From NCBI GenBank assembly GCA_033239525.1, contig BSYO01000003.1:10162001-10226000 (forward strand): a stretch of 64,000 nucleotides of DNA, given 5' to 3'. Shown piece after piece: positions 45,337 through 55,646 of this stretch; the first letter of the stretch is position 1, and each line of letters begins with the position of its first letter. The notes under the pieces are model-generated. The model saw only the letters and a program-made list of their open reading frames with translations. It had not been told where the DNA came from and made no database searches. Source of the stretch: Nepenthes gracilis (taxonomy: Eukaryota; Streptophyta; Magnoliopsida; Caryophyllales; Nepenthaceae). Both the position numbers and the translations under genes were made by a program.

Positions 45337-46130
45337 ATGGAGATAGGCAATAAGATGATCTGCTTAAACGGGTCAAACTATAACATCTGGCAGAGTAAGA
45401 TATCAAACCTGTTATTTGTTAAATCAAGTGCACATTCCGTATTCGCCACTCAAAAGTTTGAGGCAAAATCGGAAGAAAGTTGGGCTTTTGAGTACAAGCA
45501 AGTGTGTGGCTATATTTTACAATTTGTATAACCACATCTGGAGTAAGACTGATGTAAAGGCTCTGTGGGAGAAGCTAGAGACACTTTACACTTCTAAGAC
45601 TGGCAATAATAAGCTATTTCACTTGATGAAATTAATGCATGTGTGATACAGGGATGGCTCATCAATTGCTGAGCACCTAAATGAGTTTCAAAGATCCGTT
45701 GACCGACTGAACGGGGTGGGTATTAAATTTGAAGACGAGGTGTTGGGCTTATGGCTCGAACAACTCCTGCTGGACTAATGGGAGGTGATAAGAATCACCA
45801 TTGCCAATGCTGTGCCAAACGGCGTGGTAACACTTGAGATGGTAAAATAAGTTGTGCTAAACGATGAAATGAGACGATGGTCACAAGGGACCTTCACCTG
45901 TCATCACTTCGAAATACTGGCGATTGAGTTATGGGGATGGTGTAAGGGATGCGGTCCTAAATCTGGAGAGAAGTACCATAGTAAGTTTCGGTTGAGGTAT
46001 CAAAACCTTGAGTGCTATTATTGTAGTAAGAAAGGTCACATTAAAATATACTATTATAAATAGAAGCATAAAAACACAGATAAGGAGGGCGGAGTCTAGA
46101 AGAAAAAATGCGAGGAGAAGGCCTCGGTCT
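45337..46130 (+). pseudogene. gag: Copia gag remnant
   Basis: The ATG at 45337 begins MEIGNKMICLNGSNYNIWQS. Pieces include CGYILQFV, ALWEKLETLYTSK, SIAEHLNEF, DRLNGVGIKFEDEVLGLW and VTLEMVK. The zinc knuckle CYYCSKKGHIKIYY at about 46012-46056 has its last Cys replaced by Tyr. Stops break it into five or more open pieces. Confidence 0.8.
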
Positions 46131-46740
46131 CGATTGTAACTGAGGATGACCTCCTGGTTACCTGTGAGACGGATGATGTGGTAAACTTGACTGATCAAAA
46201 GTCCAATTGGGTGATGGATACAGGTGCTTCACTCCACGCCACGGCCAGAAGGGGACTGTTCACATTTTATATTCCGAGAGATTTTGGAGTGTTAAGAATC
46301 TAAAGTGAAGGAACGTCCTGGGTCATTAGCAGACGTGATGTATCGCTTGTCACCAACTATGAGAGGAGGTTATAACTGAAAATGTCCAATATGTGCCTGA
46401 TATCCGGTTGAATATAATTTGAACCGGCAAACTGAACGATGAAGGGTATTACAATACCTTCTGTGAAGGAATATGGAGATTGATTAAAAAGTCTCTAGTT
46501 GTTGCCCCATGGAAAGAAGGTCTCCGGCTTGTATGTAGTGAAAGCATCTGTTATGGCTAGAGAGGTAAACGCTGTAAGCAGTGAGGAGTTCTCAGATAAG
46601 TGAAAAAGGGTTGAGCTACCTAGCTAAGAAGTGCCTTATTTCAAGAGTAAATGAGACTGGCCTAAGGACTTATCCTCACTGCATGGCGGAAAAGTAGCAG
46701 CGAGTCTTATTTCAATGATACTCGTCCACCAAGAAGGTCG
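46130..46740 (+). pseudogene. Copia protease remnant
   Basis: SNWVMDTGASLHATARRGLF at 46203-46262 keeps the catalytic D-T-G-A loop. GRRDVSLVTN-like and later segments contain stops. A pre-integrase trace (EEFSDK..., LAKK) follows at 46580-46640. Confidence 0.75.
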
Positions 46741-47510
46741 AGCCGCTTGAATTGGTACACACAAATGTGTGTGTGCCATTCAAAGAGAAGTCATTTGGAT
46801 GCGCACAATATTTTATTTCATTCATTAATAATTACTCAAGGAAGTTGTGGATGTACCCACTTAAGATAAAGGATCAAGTCCTTGAAGTATTTGAGTATTT
46901 TCATACTCTGATTGAACAGCAGACAGGAAGAAAATTGAAGTGCATCTGAAGTAACAATGGCGGTGAATACATTGGAGCTTTTGATGATTATTACTGGTTG
47001 CATGGTATTCAGCATCAGAAGATACCGTCAAAAATACCACTGCTGAACGGAATGGCCAAGCGCATAAATTGTACACTAATGGAGAGAGTCAGATGTGTAC
47101 TCTCTAAATTAAAGCTCTGCGGATCATTTTGGGCATAGGCCTTGATAACCGCTACTTATGTCTTCAATAGATCACTGTCCAGCCGATTAAATAGAAAAGT
47201 CCTAAAGAAGATGTGGTCAAGGAAAGAACCGTCCTATGACTACCTCTGGGTATTTGGATGCAATGCATTCGTTCACATCCCAAAGGATAAAATGACAAAG
47301 TTTGAGTCGAAGACAACGCCATGTATCTTCCCAAGCTATGGGGAAGACGATTTGGGATTTAGACTCTATAGCCTAACTGAGAGGAAGCCTGTCAGATCAA
47401 GGGACATGTTATTTGTTAAGGATAAAACTATTGATGATATCGGGAAAGTGAAGAAGGTTGTGTTTGATACCGGTCGAACTGATAAGATGAGTATTGAAAT
47501 TGTCTGACCG
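46740..47510 (+). pseudogene. Copia integrase with all three catalytic residues changed
   Basis: The first catalytic block reads HTNVCVPFKEKSFG (46758-46800; Asp to Asn). The second reads SNNGGEYIG (about 46950-46976; Asp to Asn, preceded by a stop). The third reads LNGMAKRINCTLMERVR (about 47041-47091; Glu to Lys). KMWSRKEPSYDYLWVFGCNAF at 47205-47275 is the C-terminal landmark. A 121-codon open stretch at 47142-47507 survives, but the enzyme cannot be active. Confidence 0.85.
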
Positions 47511-47759
47511 GCACCTCTTGGTCAAAAGGTTGATGGCCAAGGTATGGTCGAGGAAGGCAATAAAGAGATACCAGTGCCTGATGAAGATGTGGATGGAGGC
47601 AACATTACTGAGCCGGCTGAGGTTGTTCCTGTTCGGTGATCTTCAAGAAACCGATGGCCATTGGTTCGCTTATCGACTAGTGTGTATGTTTTGCTCACTA
47701 ATGAAGGAGAGTCAAAAAGCCTTAAAGAAGCTATGGAAGGCGATCATAATGCGGAATGA

Positions 47760-48460
47760 ATGGAGGCCATGCAGGGCGATATGAGTTCACTGCATGAAAA
47801 CCATAAGTTCGAGCAGGCTGAGTTACCGAAAGAGAATAGAGTCTTGAAGAATAAGTGGGTCTTCTACCTAAAAACCGACGATTGCACCTTGCAACTGAGG
47901 TACTAGACGCAACTAGTTGTAAAAGGCTTCAACCAAGGAAAAGGTGTTAATTTTGATGAAATTTTTGCCCCAATTATGAAGATGTCGTTAGTACGGGTCG
48001 TTCTCAGACCGACAGCTATCCTAGACTTGGAAGTAGAGTAGTTGGATATGCGGATGGCATTTCTGCATGGTGATCTGGAGGAGGAAATCGACATAGAGTA
48101 ACCGGAGGGATTTTGGGTTAAGGGAAAGAAATATTTAATGTGTCGTCTGAAGAAAAACCTGTATGGTCTACAAGCTCCAAGGTAATGGTATAAGAAGTTC
48201 AACTCTGTTATGGTGGGTCAAGGCTATCGAAAGATTACTTCGGATAATTGCGTCTTTATTCAGAGGTTTTCGAAAGACGATTTTAATAAACTCTTACTCT
48301 ACGTGGATGGTATACTAATTGTTGGGCATAATTCATCCTGGATCTCTAAATTGAAACGACAGCTCGAAAAATCCTTTGCTATGAAGGATTTGGGGTTGGC
48401 GAAGCAGATTTTAGGTATCAGAGTATTTCACAACGGTGAGGTAAGAAGATTATGAATGTT
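47760..48460 (+). pseudogene. Copia reverse transcriptase remnant
   Basis: VLKNKWVFYLK (about 47848-47880), VVKGFNQGKGVNFDEIFAP, LEVE.LDMRMAFLHGDLEEE and KKNLYGLQAP precede the active-site block LLLYVDGILIVGHN at 48288-48329. YVDD is changed to YVDG, GGT at 48309-48311. The stretch 48210-48455 is otherwise open. Confidence 0.85.
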
Positions 48461-48479
48461 TCAATAAAATTATGTGAAG

Positions 48480-49230
48480 AATGTGCTCCAAAGCTTTAAC
48501 ATGGATAAGTCTAAATTGCTGAGCACTCCGCTGGCAAATCATTTCAGACTAAGCATTGGTAGTGTCCAACATCAGATGTTGAGAAAGCCAGCATGAGAAG
48601 CATACCCTACTGTTCAGTTGTAGGTAACTTAATATATGCTATGGTGTGCACGAGGCCAGACATTACACATGTCGTCGACATAGTTAGCCGATTTCTATCC
48701 AATATTGGAAAGGAGTACTGGTCAGCAGTAAAGTGGATATTAAGGTATCTCCGGGGGACTTCTAAGATATGTCTGTGTTTTAAAAGTGACAAGCCTCTAT
48801 TGGTAGGATACACTAATGCTAATATGACCGGTGGTGTTGACTTTTGAAAGTCCACTTCGAGATACCTTGTCAAGTTCGCCAGAAGGACTGTTTCTTGGCA
48901 GTTAAAGTTGCAAAAATGTGTTACTTTTTCAACCATTATGGTAAAATTTATTACTGTGATTGAAGTCAACAAGAAGATGCTGTGGATGAAGAAGTTCATT
49001 CGAAAACTTAATTTTAAATAGAAGAAGTACATGGTACTTTATGACAGCCAAAGTGCTATACATATCAGTAAGAACTCTTCATTCCTCTCAATATCGAAGT
49101 ATATTGATGTTCGATATCATTGAGTGAGAGATGTCATTGACACGGGATTGTTGTTACTTGAAAAAGTCCGAACCGAGGAGAATGGATCAGACATGATGAC
49201 TAAGCTACTACCAAAGGGGAAGCTTGAAGC
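48480..49230 (+). pseudogene. Copia RNase H remnant
   Basis: MRSIPYCSVVGNLIYAMVC, RPDITHVVDIVSRFLSNIGKE and VKWILRYLRGTSKICLCF (48593-48785) are well kept. TVSWQLKLQK, MLWMKKFIRKL, LYDSQSAIHISKNSS and YIDVRYH follow with stops, ending near GSDMMTKLLPKG (49187-49220). Confidence 0.8.
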
Positions 49231-49288
49231 TTGTTGCAGTATAGCTGGACTAACAAATTTCGTTCCCCCACGGTTGTAAGGGGAAGTT

Positions 49289-50023
49289 TGTTAAGATTTT
49301 AGGTCACTCACATATAGAAAGTATTGTGAACGCAACGATGTGGCCAAAGTAAAATAAAGGCTAGAGTGGTTATATTTGGCCGAAAAGGTATAAAGGCCGA
49401 GAACTCTAAGTAACAGTTGAAGACTCTAACTCACGACTGAAGTCTCTAATTAAGGGCCAAGGACTTTGGTCAACGCTTGGGAATACTAATTGGAAAAGTT
49501 GGTCACCTACAAAGTCTGCACAAATAACTTTTCAGGAAAAAAAGTTGACTTTTAGAATAAGTAGTCGATTTGTGGAGCAGGTCAATTACTCTCAGCAAGA
49601 AGGCGTTTTGTAGAATCTGTAGTAGGTTTTATTGTGCACGCAATCGGCCTACAGAGTAGGTGGTCGCCCAGTGCCCATAAATATATGTGCCAAGCTCGGT
49701 GTGTAAGAGTGGGAGTGAGAGTGCAAAAGAGAGAAAATCAGAGTGGAAACAAGGAGTCGCCATTTTTACTTTTGTGCTCTACTTTCTGTTATCTATTCTC
49801 CAAGGGATTTGTATAACCAATATTTTTTGCAATCAAAAGTTTTCACAGTGAAATTATTTGTGGATTAGGTATCCCGTGATTTTTTTTATCTTATTTAGAA
49901 TAAGATTTTCACGTAAAATTGTGTATTCTCAATTCTCTCATATCTCTCTCTATTATGTGTGTGATTGTTTGTTATCTTCATCCTCTCGGATTGATTGTCA
50001 GACCGGCACTAGTTTTCTCAACA
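49289..50023 (+). repeat. 3' LTR
   Basis: Starts TGTTAAGATTTTAGG after the purine tract AAGGGGAAGT and ends TTTTCTCAACA. 735 bp. Confidence 0.85.
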
Positions 50024-50164
50024 ATAATGTCATCGAGATCTCTCAAAGCTTCATTGTCCAAATTCCTTCGATTATTATTTTTTTTTCTGGTTGCTTGCTA
50101 GATTTCAGTTCAAAGCACAGCAACTTCATTGCCATTGCTTCTCCTTCTTCTACCTTTTCTTACA

Positions 50165-50740
50165 CTCCGTAAATTACTGTGTTCTTTTTAAACAAGTTTC
50201 ATTGAATTTTTTAAAAAAATAAATTAACATATGTAAAGTATTTTGGAATACAATATAAATTTTGAATTTTTATTTGCAAAAATTTATAAAAAATTATAAT
50301 TTCTTTTTTTTTAAAGTCACTTTCTGTCATCAACTCAAAACAAACTCTCTCCAAATTAACAAATGACCCTAACTATCCGCAAGGCCATATTCATATGTGC
50401 TTCTAGTTTAGCACGGCAGTCACCTGCTGCGCTCTTTTATCTGTTTATTTATGTGAGAGTACAGTTTTCAATTCCTGTTTATCAAGCTTTGTCAATCAAG
50501 AAGAAGGTCTCCGTTGGGATCACCCATCGGATTCGACTCATTGAACTTCAGAACTGTAGTGCTGGAGCACAACTCAATAATAATCTTTCGGAGTCTCCAG
50601 TCCGGTACAGTGGTTAGAACGAAGAAAATATTATTGATATTAGCAGTCAGGATGTTCCCAGCATCGAGGAGACCTGAGAAATAAAAAATCTCGTTCGCTT
50701 CATCTTCTCTATACAATTTACCACTGCCGATGGTACTATT
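50165..50740. other. Unassigned segment left of the best-preserved Copia
   Basis: AT-rich to 50340, then more balanced sequence. The plus strand has an 84-codon ORF at 50363-50617. The minus strand is open from 50815 to 50492, but that ORF starts inside the neighbouring LTR. One possibility is a fragment of a host gene or of the decayed Copia 3' flank; no motif is recognised. Confidence 0.35.
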
Positions 50741-51542
50741 TGTTGGCGCAAACACTAATTGTAATAAAAGGAAGATTACGGTGACCGATGCGGACAAAGC
50801 TTTGGAACAAAACATGAGAGCGGAGGCTCCAAAGTGACGGACATTTGAGGTACGATCAAAAGTTGAGATAGAAAAATGAGAGAGAACACACGAAATTTTA
50901 ATGTGAAAAATCCTTCTTCAATCAAGGGAAAAACCACCAAAGAATACACTATAGAAGAATTATTTACAAGTATGTTAGCTACACAAATTCAAACAAAAAA
51001 AAACAATCTCAAGTGTACAATTTCTCTCTAAAAGTGTTTCTCACTCTATCTTTATAACAAGGCTTACTCACAGCTCTCTCAAGGCTCACTCCAAGGCTGC
51101 TCTCAAAAACACGGCACAAGCATTCCAAATACTCTTGGCAGCATGCAACTCAAGCAAGGGCACAAGCCTTGTATATATACACAATGGGCCTAGTAGACAG
51201 CCGACCACCCTACTAGCACTAGGGTGGCAGGACCACGCAGCCTAGGCCTGCCACGGCAAGCGCACGCCTGGCGTGCTAGAGTGGCAGGCCTGACACCTGG
51301 GAAGTTATAGCCGCCTCAACATCCAATCGGAGTAGGTGACCAACCCACCTGCAAAACGCGGTTATAGTAGGCCTACGGAGAGAGGGAGAGTCAACACCTA
51401 CGCTCTCAGGGTCCTCGTCCATGTCCTCGCCCAACGAGTCCTCGTCCGCTTTGACATGCTTCTCGAACCAATCATCAAAGTCCTCGCCCATTTCTCCAAT
51501 TGAGTCTGCGGACATAAGTGCCACTCGGGAGTGACCCCAACA
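50741..51542 (-). repeat. 3' LTR
   Basis: Plus-coordinate ends TGTTGGCGCAAAC and GACCCCAACA. It matches 55647-56439 from about 50850 on, but the first 100 bp differ more than the rest (fewer GGACGG words). Confidence 0.88.
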
Positions 51543-51556
51543 AACTTCCCCTCACG
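51543..51556 (-). other. Polypurine tract
   Basis: On the minus strand CGTGAGGGGAAGTT lies directly before the 3' LTR. The copies at 24320 and 49280 have similar tracts. Confidence 0.7.
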
Positions 51557-51559
51557 ACC

Positions 51560-52480
51560 GAGTGGGAGTGAAGTTAGTCAGACTGGCAATGTCACAACAA
51601 GTTTCCAACTTTCCTTCGGCAAAACTTTAGTCAACATGTCCGAACCATTGTCATCCGAGCGGACCTTTCCAATTGATAGCTGCCCATCATCAAAAACATC
51701 TCTCACCCAATAATAGCGCACGTCAATGTGCTTTGATCTCAAATGGAATGAAAAGTTTTTACATAAGTGAATGGCATTTTGACTATCACAAAGGACCTCG
51801 TACGTCTCTTGCCTTAGACCCAATTCTTGGACGAACATTTTCATCCAAAACATTTCCTTACAAGCCTCAATCACAGCAATGAACTCTGCTTCTATAGTCG
51901 AGAGAGCGATGCACTTCTACAACTTGGACTGCCAGGAGACCACCCCTCCCGTAAATTTCACCAAGTATCTAAACGTTGATTTTCGAGAATCAACGTCCCT
52001 GGCCATGTCTGTGTACGCAATCAGCTGAGGCTTCTCTCCACCAAACTGTAAACCCGTCTTGGAGGTCCTACGTAGATATCTGAAAATTCACTTTATTGCA
52101 GACCAATGCTCCATCTCTGGGTTTGAGAAAAATCTGCTCATAAGGCCAACCGTATGAGCAATGTCCGGCCGCATACACACGGCCGCGTACATCAAGCTGC
52201 CAACGGCCGAGGAGTAAGGAATCTTACTCATACGCGCCTTATCAATGTCTGAGGGCGGACACTGATATCGCTTGTTCAATCATCCTAAAATGGTTGTGCC
52301 AAAGTGCGTGTAATATCTTTGAGGCATGGAGCTTTCCATGTTGAATCTCTGAAGCACCTTTTCAACATAACCTTCTTGGGATAGCCAGAGCTTCTTGTCC
52401 CCTCGGTCACAAAATATCCGATCCCCCATCCGCCCGAAATTGATGCCCGAACCGAGGTCTTTCATGGCGAAAGATCGCGC
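51560..52480 (-). pseudogene. Copia RNase H and connection domain
   Basis: Minus-strand readings: KKLWLSQEGYVEKVLQRFNM (52330-52395), RMSKIPYSSAVGSLMYAAVC and RPDIAHTVGLMSRFFSNPE (52110-52230). Then EACKEMFWMKMFVQELGLRQ, LCDSQNAIHLCKN, HIDVRYYWVRDVF and GSDMLTKVLPK (51600-51874). RNase H degrades the RNA template during reverse transcription. Several frames are used, so at least two shifts occur between 51870 and 52480. The middle part (YTDADMAG-like) reads only in fragments near 51900-52030. Confidence 0.85.
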
Positions 52481-52489
52481 CCGTGTTGC

Positions 52490-53230
52490 TCCTTTAGCTC
52501 CTTGATCCGAGCGCTATTCTCGGAAACCGACAAGGTCTTGAATGAGTCTTGTCAACTTTTTGGCCTTAATTGATTTTCCAAGATGTTATCCACATAAAGG
52601 AGGAGGATGACGAAGTCATTTTTCGAGAATCTCTGGACAAAGACACAATGGTCGGAAGCAGTCTTATGGTATCATCGTCTGACCATAACGGACTCAAACT
52701 TTCGGTACCATTATCTCAGAGCTTGCTTCAGCCCGTACAAGCTCTTCTTCAAACGACAAACTAATCCTTCCTTCCCATTGACTTCAAAACCATCTGGTTG
52801 CTCCATGTAGATCTCTTCCTCAAGATCTCTATAGAGAAAAGCTGTCCGGACGTCCAGTTGCTCTATCTCCAGATCCAAAGCCGCTGCCAGTCCTACCACT
52901 ACACAGACCGATGACATCGTCACACAGAGTGCAAAAATTTCATCAAAATCAACACCCTTCCGTTAACCAAAGCCTTTCACCACAAGCCGTGCCTTGTGTC
53001 TTGGCTTGCTGGTGTCCTCGGTCGCCTTCAGTTGGAATACCCACTTGTTTTTCAGGACATTCTTCCCCTTGGGCAATTTAACCAGTTTAAAGGTATGGTT
53101 TTCATGAAGAGAGGCCATCTCTTTCTTCATAGCCTCAAACCATTTATCATTTTGAGCTCTACACATGGCCTCGCCAAAATCTTCTGGTTCTCCAGCATCA
53201 GTGAGGAGGACGAACTCATTTGCTAGAAGG
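52490..53230 (-). pseudogene. Copia reverse transcriptase, YVDD changed to YVDN
   Basis: Minus strand: VLKNKWVFQLKATED (53030-53070), ARLVVKGFG, stop at 52963-52965, [30 protein letters not shown] (52820-52880), [16 protein letters not shown], stop at 52711-52713. The active-site block reads LLLYVDNIL, and the second Asp is Asn (AAC at 52585-52587). Downstream about 20 residues separate it from the usual ARIKELKEQ, suggesting a small insertion. A further TGA lies near 52665. Confidence 0.88.
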
Positions 53231-54340
53231 CGGATGGACGGACGTCTCTCCCTGGACGACCGTCTCACAGGGGCCACCTTGGCCTGTTGAGGGGCCAGAT
53301 CTTCAACTCGACCTTCCTGAGGCGCTGGAACCGCCTCACCATGATTACCTGCCACTCTTGATTCGCCGACATCGGACTCAAGAGGCACTGGACGGACAGC
53401 ATCAACATCAACTCTGTCCGTCCGGAAAGTGCTGGGATGAGACCTCTTCTCATTCCCAATGTCCTCGATGGTCTCGTCCTCAATGAAGACCACGTCTCGG
53501 GAGCGGATCAGCTTCCTTTCCTTTGGGTCACATAGCCTATACCCAAGTTTATCCTCGCCATAGCCCAGAAAGACACATTGCTTTGTCTTTGGCTCCAGCT
53601 TGGTCCTCTTATCTCTCGGAACATGAACAAAGGCTTTGCAGCCGAAAGTCCGAAGATGGCTGAAAGTTGGTTCCTTCCCGGTCCAAATCTTCTCTGAAAC
53701 TTTCTCGTTCAGAGGTTTACTCGGCGACCGGTTGATCACGTGGGAGGTCGCCTTCAAGGCCTCGGCCCAAAAAGATCCCGGAAGCCTGGCCTCGGATAAC
53801 ATGCACCTGACCCTTTCCATCAGGGTGCGATTCATCCTCTCGGCCACGCCATTCAACTGTGACGTTTTGGGTGGAGTTCTCTGATGTCTGATGCCGCGAG
53901 CTCTGCAATAGGCATCAAACGTCCCAATGTATTCTCCGCCGTTATCGCTCTGAACGGCCTTCAACCTCCTCCCGATCTCGCGCTCAACGAGGGCATGAAA
54001 ATGCTCAAAGGTTCCCGTGACCTAATCCTTGCTCTTCAACGGGAACACCCACAACTTCCTCGAGCAATTGTCGATAAAGGAGACAAAGTACTGTGCTCCT
54101 CCAAAAGACTTTTCCAGGAGGGGACCACACACATCCGTGTGGACGAGCTCAAGGAACTCGGACCTCCTGGAAGATTCATCTCCTTGAAAGGAGACTCTTC
54201 GCTGCTTCCCTACCATGCAGTGAGGGCAAGTCCTTGGCATGTCTCCATCCATCCCTAAGATGAGACCCTTCTTCGCCAGATGACTCATGCCACACTCACT
54301 TATGTGTCCGAGCCTTTTATGCCACAGGCCCGAGGACTCC
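53230..54340 (-). pseudogene. Copia integrase, catalytic triad retained
   Basis: HTDVCGPLLEKSFGGAQYFV (about 54090-54150) holds the first Asp. After a TAG at 54022-54024, QSDNGGEYIGTFD (53920-53955) holds the second. NGVAERMNRTLMERVR (53820-53870) holds the Glu. WTGKEPTFSHLRTFGCKAFVHV and YGEDKLGYRL are the C-terminal landmarks, and a low-complexity linker (53240-53460) leads to RT. Pre-integrase LWHKRLGHISECGMSHLAK lies at 54270-54330. Integrase inserts element DNA into chromosomes. The 333-codon open stretch at 52963-53964 covers most of it. Confidence 0.88.
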
Positions 54341-54349
54341 ACACTTCTT

Positions 54350-54810
54350 GTAGCATTCACCTCTGCCACCTCGGCCTGGGCTTTCAATGTGTAAAGGCCT
54401 GAGATCTTTACTCTTCCGGTAATCACCATGGATCCCCTTGTTAACTTGAAACTGCTGTCACAAAAGACGCTGCAGTAGCCTTCATCATCCAGCCGTCCTA
54501 CTGAGATGATATTCATACGAATATCGGGGATGTATCGAACATCCCTCAAAATCAGTCGGGCTCCACTGTTCGTCAACAAGGAGACGTCGCCTCGTCCAAT
54601 GATCTCGGACGTCTCTATATTGCCCATCCTCAACACTCCTGGGGCAGTAGGAGTGTAAGTGGAGAACAGCTCTCTCCTGGAGGTGACGTGGATAGATGCG
54701 CCAGAATCCAGCACCCAGTCAGAAGCCTGCTCAGCCATACTTACAGAGTCCTCAGACTCGCAGGCTAAAAGGAGATCACCGCCTGTAACAACAAAGATCG
54801 AGGACTCTTC
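54350..54810 (-). pseudogene. Copia protease, active-site loop retained
   Basis: SDWVLDSGASIHVTSRRELF on the minus strand at about 54665-54725 has the D-S-G-A loop (Asp codon at 54706-54708). DVSLLTNSGARLILRDVRYIP and MNIISVGRLDDEGYCSVF follow. It would cleave gag from pol. It shares a 399-codon open stretch (55221-54022) with the C-terminal half of gag. Confidence 0.88.
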
Positions 54811-55595
54811 CTTGCCTCGTCTCTTTTCGCCCCTCTGCTTGCCAGCGTTTTCACGCTTCCACTTATAACAAAACTTCTTGATATGGCCCTTATTGCCATA
54901 ATGGTGACACTCCATATCTTGATACCGAGAACGTGACTTACTCCGCCCTTTGTCTTTAGACTTTAGGCTATGTCCTCGACTCCTTCTCGATTCGGTAACA
55001 AAGACCTCGGAATGCTGAGAGGTGGACGAACCCTGAGAACACCGTCTCACTTCCTCGTTCAGCACAGCTCCTTTGGCCATCTCTAAAGTCACCACGCCGT
55101 TAGGAGCTGTATTGGCTATGGTAATCCTCATAACCTCCCATGTGTCTGGGAGAGTTGCTAGCAACCAGAGTCCGAGGACCTCATCCTCAAACTTGATCCC
55201 CACGCCAGTCAGCCTGTCCACGCAGCCCTAAAACTCATTCAGATGGTCAGCGACAGATGAGCCATCCTTGTACAGGATTTGCATCAGCCTCATCGAGTGA
55301 TAAATTTTGTTATTGTCGGATTTGGAGGTATAGAGCTTTTCCAACTTCTCCCAAAGCTGCTTGGCATTCGTCTCTCCGCGAACGTGATTGTACACGTTGT
55401 CATCCACGAACTTCCGAATATAGCCGCACACTTGGTTGTGCTCCAACGTCCACTGCTCGTCCGTCTTTGCCGCCGGCTTTTCTGTGGCAAAGACGGGATT
55501 GTGCATGGACTTCATAAAGAGCAAGTTTGACATCTTGCTCTGCCAGGTGTCAAAGTTGGCTCCGTTTAACAAGTCATTTTGCTTCCAACCTCCAT
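54811..55595 (-). pseudogene. gag: Copia gag with frameshift, stop and broken zinc knuckle
   Basis: Start at 55595 (MEVGSKMTC), matching the start at 45337 of the relative. One T appears lost near 55573, so the frame shifts into LNGANFDTWQSKMSNLLF (55228-55572 open). A TAG at 55228-55230 follows HLNEF, then CVDRLTGVGIKFEDEVLGLW continues. The zinc knuckle near 54870-54915 reads CHHYGNKGHIKKFC, with Tyr for the second Cys. Gag forms the particle that packages element RNA. Confidence 0.88.
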
Positions 55596-55646
55596 CCTGC
55601 GAGCAACAAGATCATCGTTCAAAGAACCAAAATCTCTGATACCACT

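Larger units (their letters stand above)
44577..50023 (+). mobile_element. Copia retrotransposon with both LTRs, heavily mutated
   Basis: LTRs 44577-45283 and 49289-50023 flank gag, protease, integrase, RT and RNase H in the plus strand. Flanks GTAAT (44572-44576) and ATAAT (50024-50028) are a duplication with one mismatch. The family is that of 50741-56439: both gags start MEVG/MEIG, and NILFMKS/NLLFVKS and VDRLTGVGIKFEDEVLGLWL are shared. This copy is much older. Integrase and RT active sites are lost. Confidence 0.9.
30000..50164 (+). mobile_element. Decayed Copia element hosting three insertions
   Basis: Plus-strand Copia in four blocks: gag at 30000-30217 and 33926-34762, protease to RNase H at 41279-44476, and a split short 3' LTR at 44478-44576 plus about 50024-50164. 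The blocks are separated by elements 30218-33925, 34763-41278 and 44577-50023. The gag reading joins exactly across the first gap when one 5-bp duplication is removed. The 5' LTR and gag start are missing where it meets the LINE. It belongs to a different lineage from the other Copia copies here (NGPRIFNLKK gag, short LTR, G-rich polypurine tract). Confidence 0.8.

Noticed and set aside
50492..50815. 107-codon minus-strand ORF with a hydrophobic start as a secreted protein
   Set aside because: Its first 75 bases are LTR sequence brought in by the 50741 insertion, so the start is fortuitous.
53220..53486. Plus-strand ORFs inside 53000-55700 as separate genes
   Set aside because: All are antisense shadows of the minus-strand Copia polyprotein, which has family motifs throughout.
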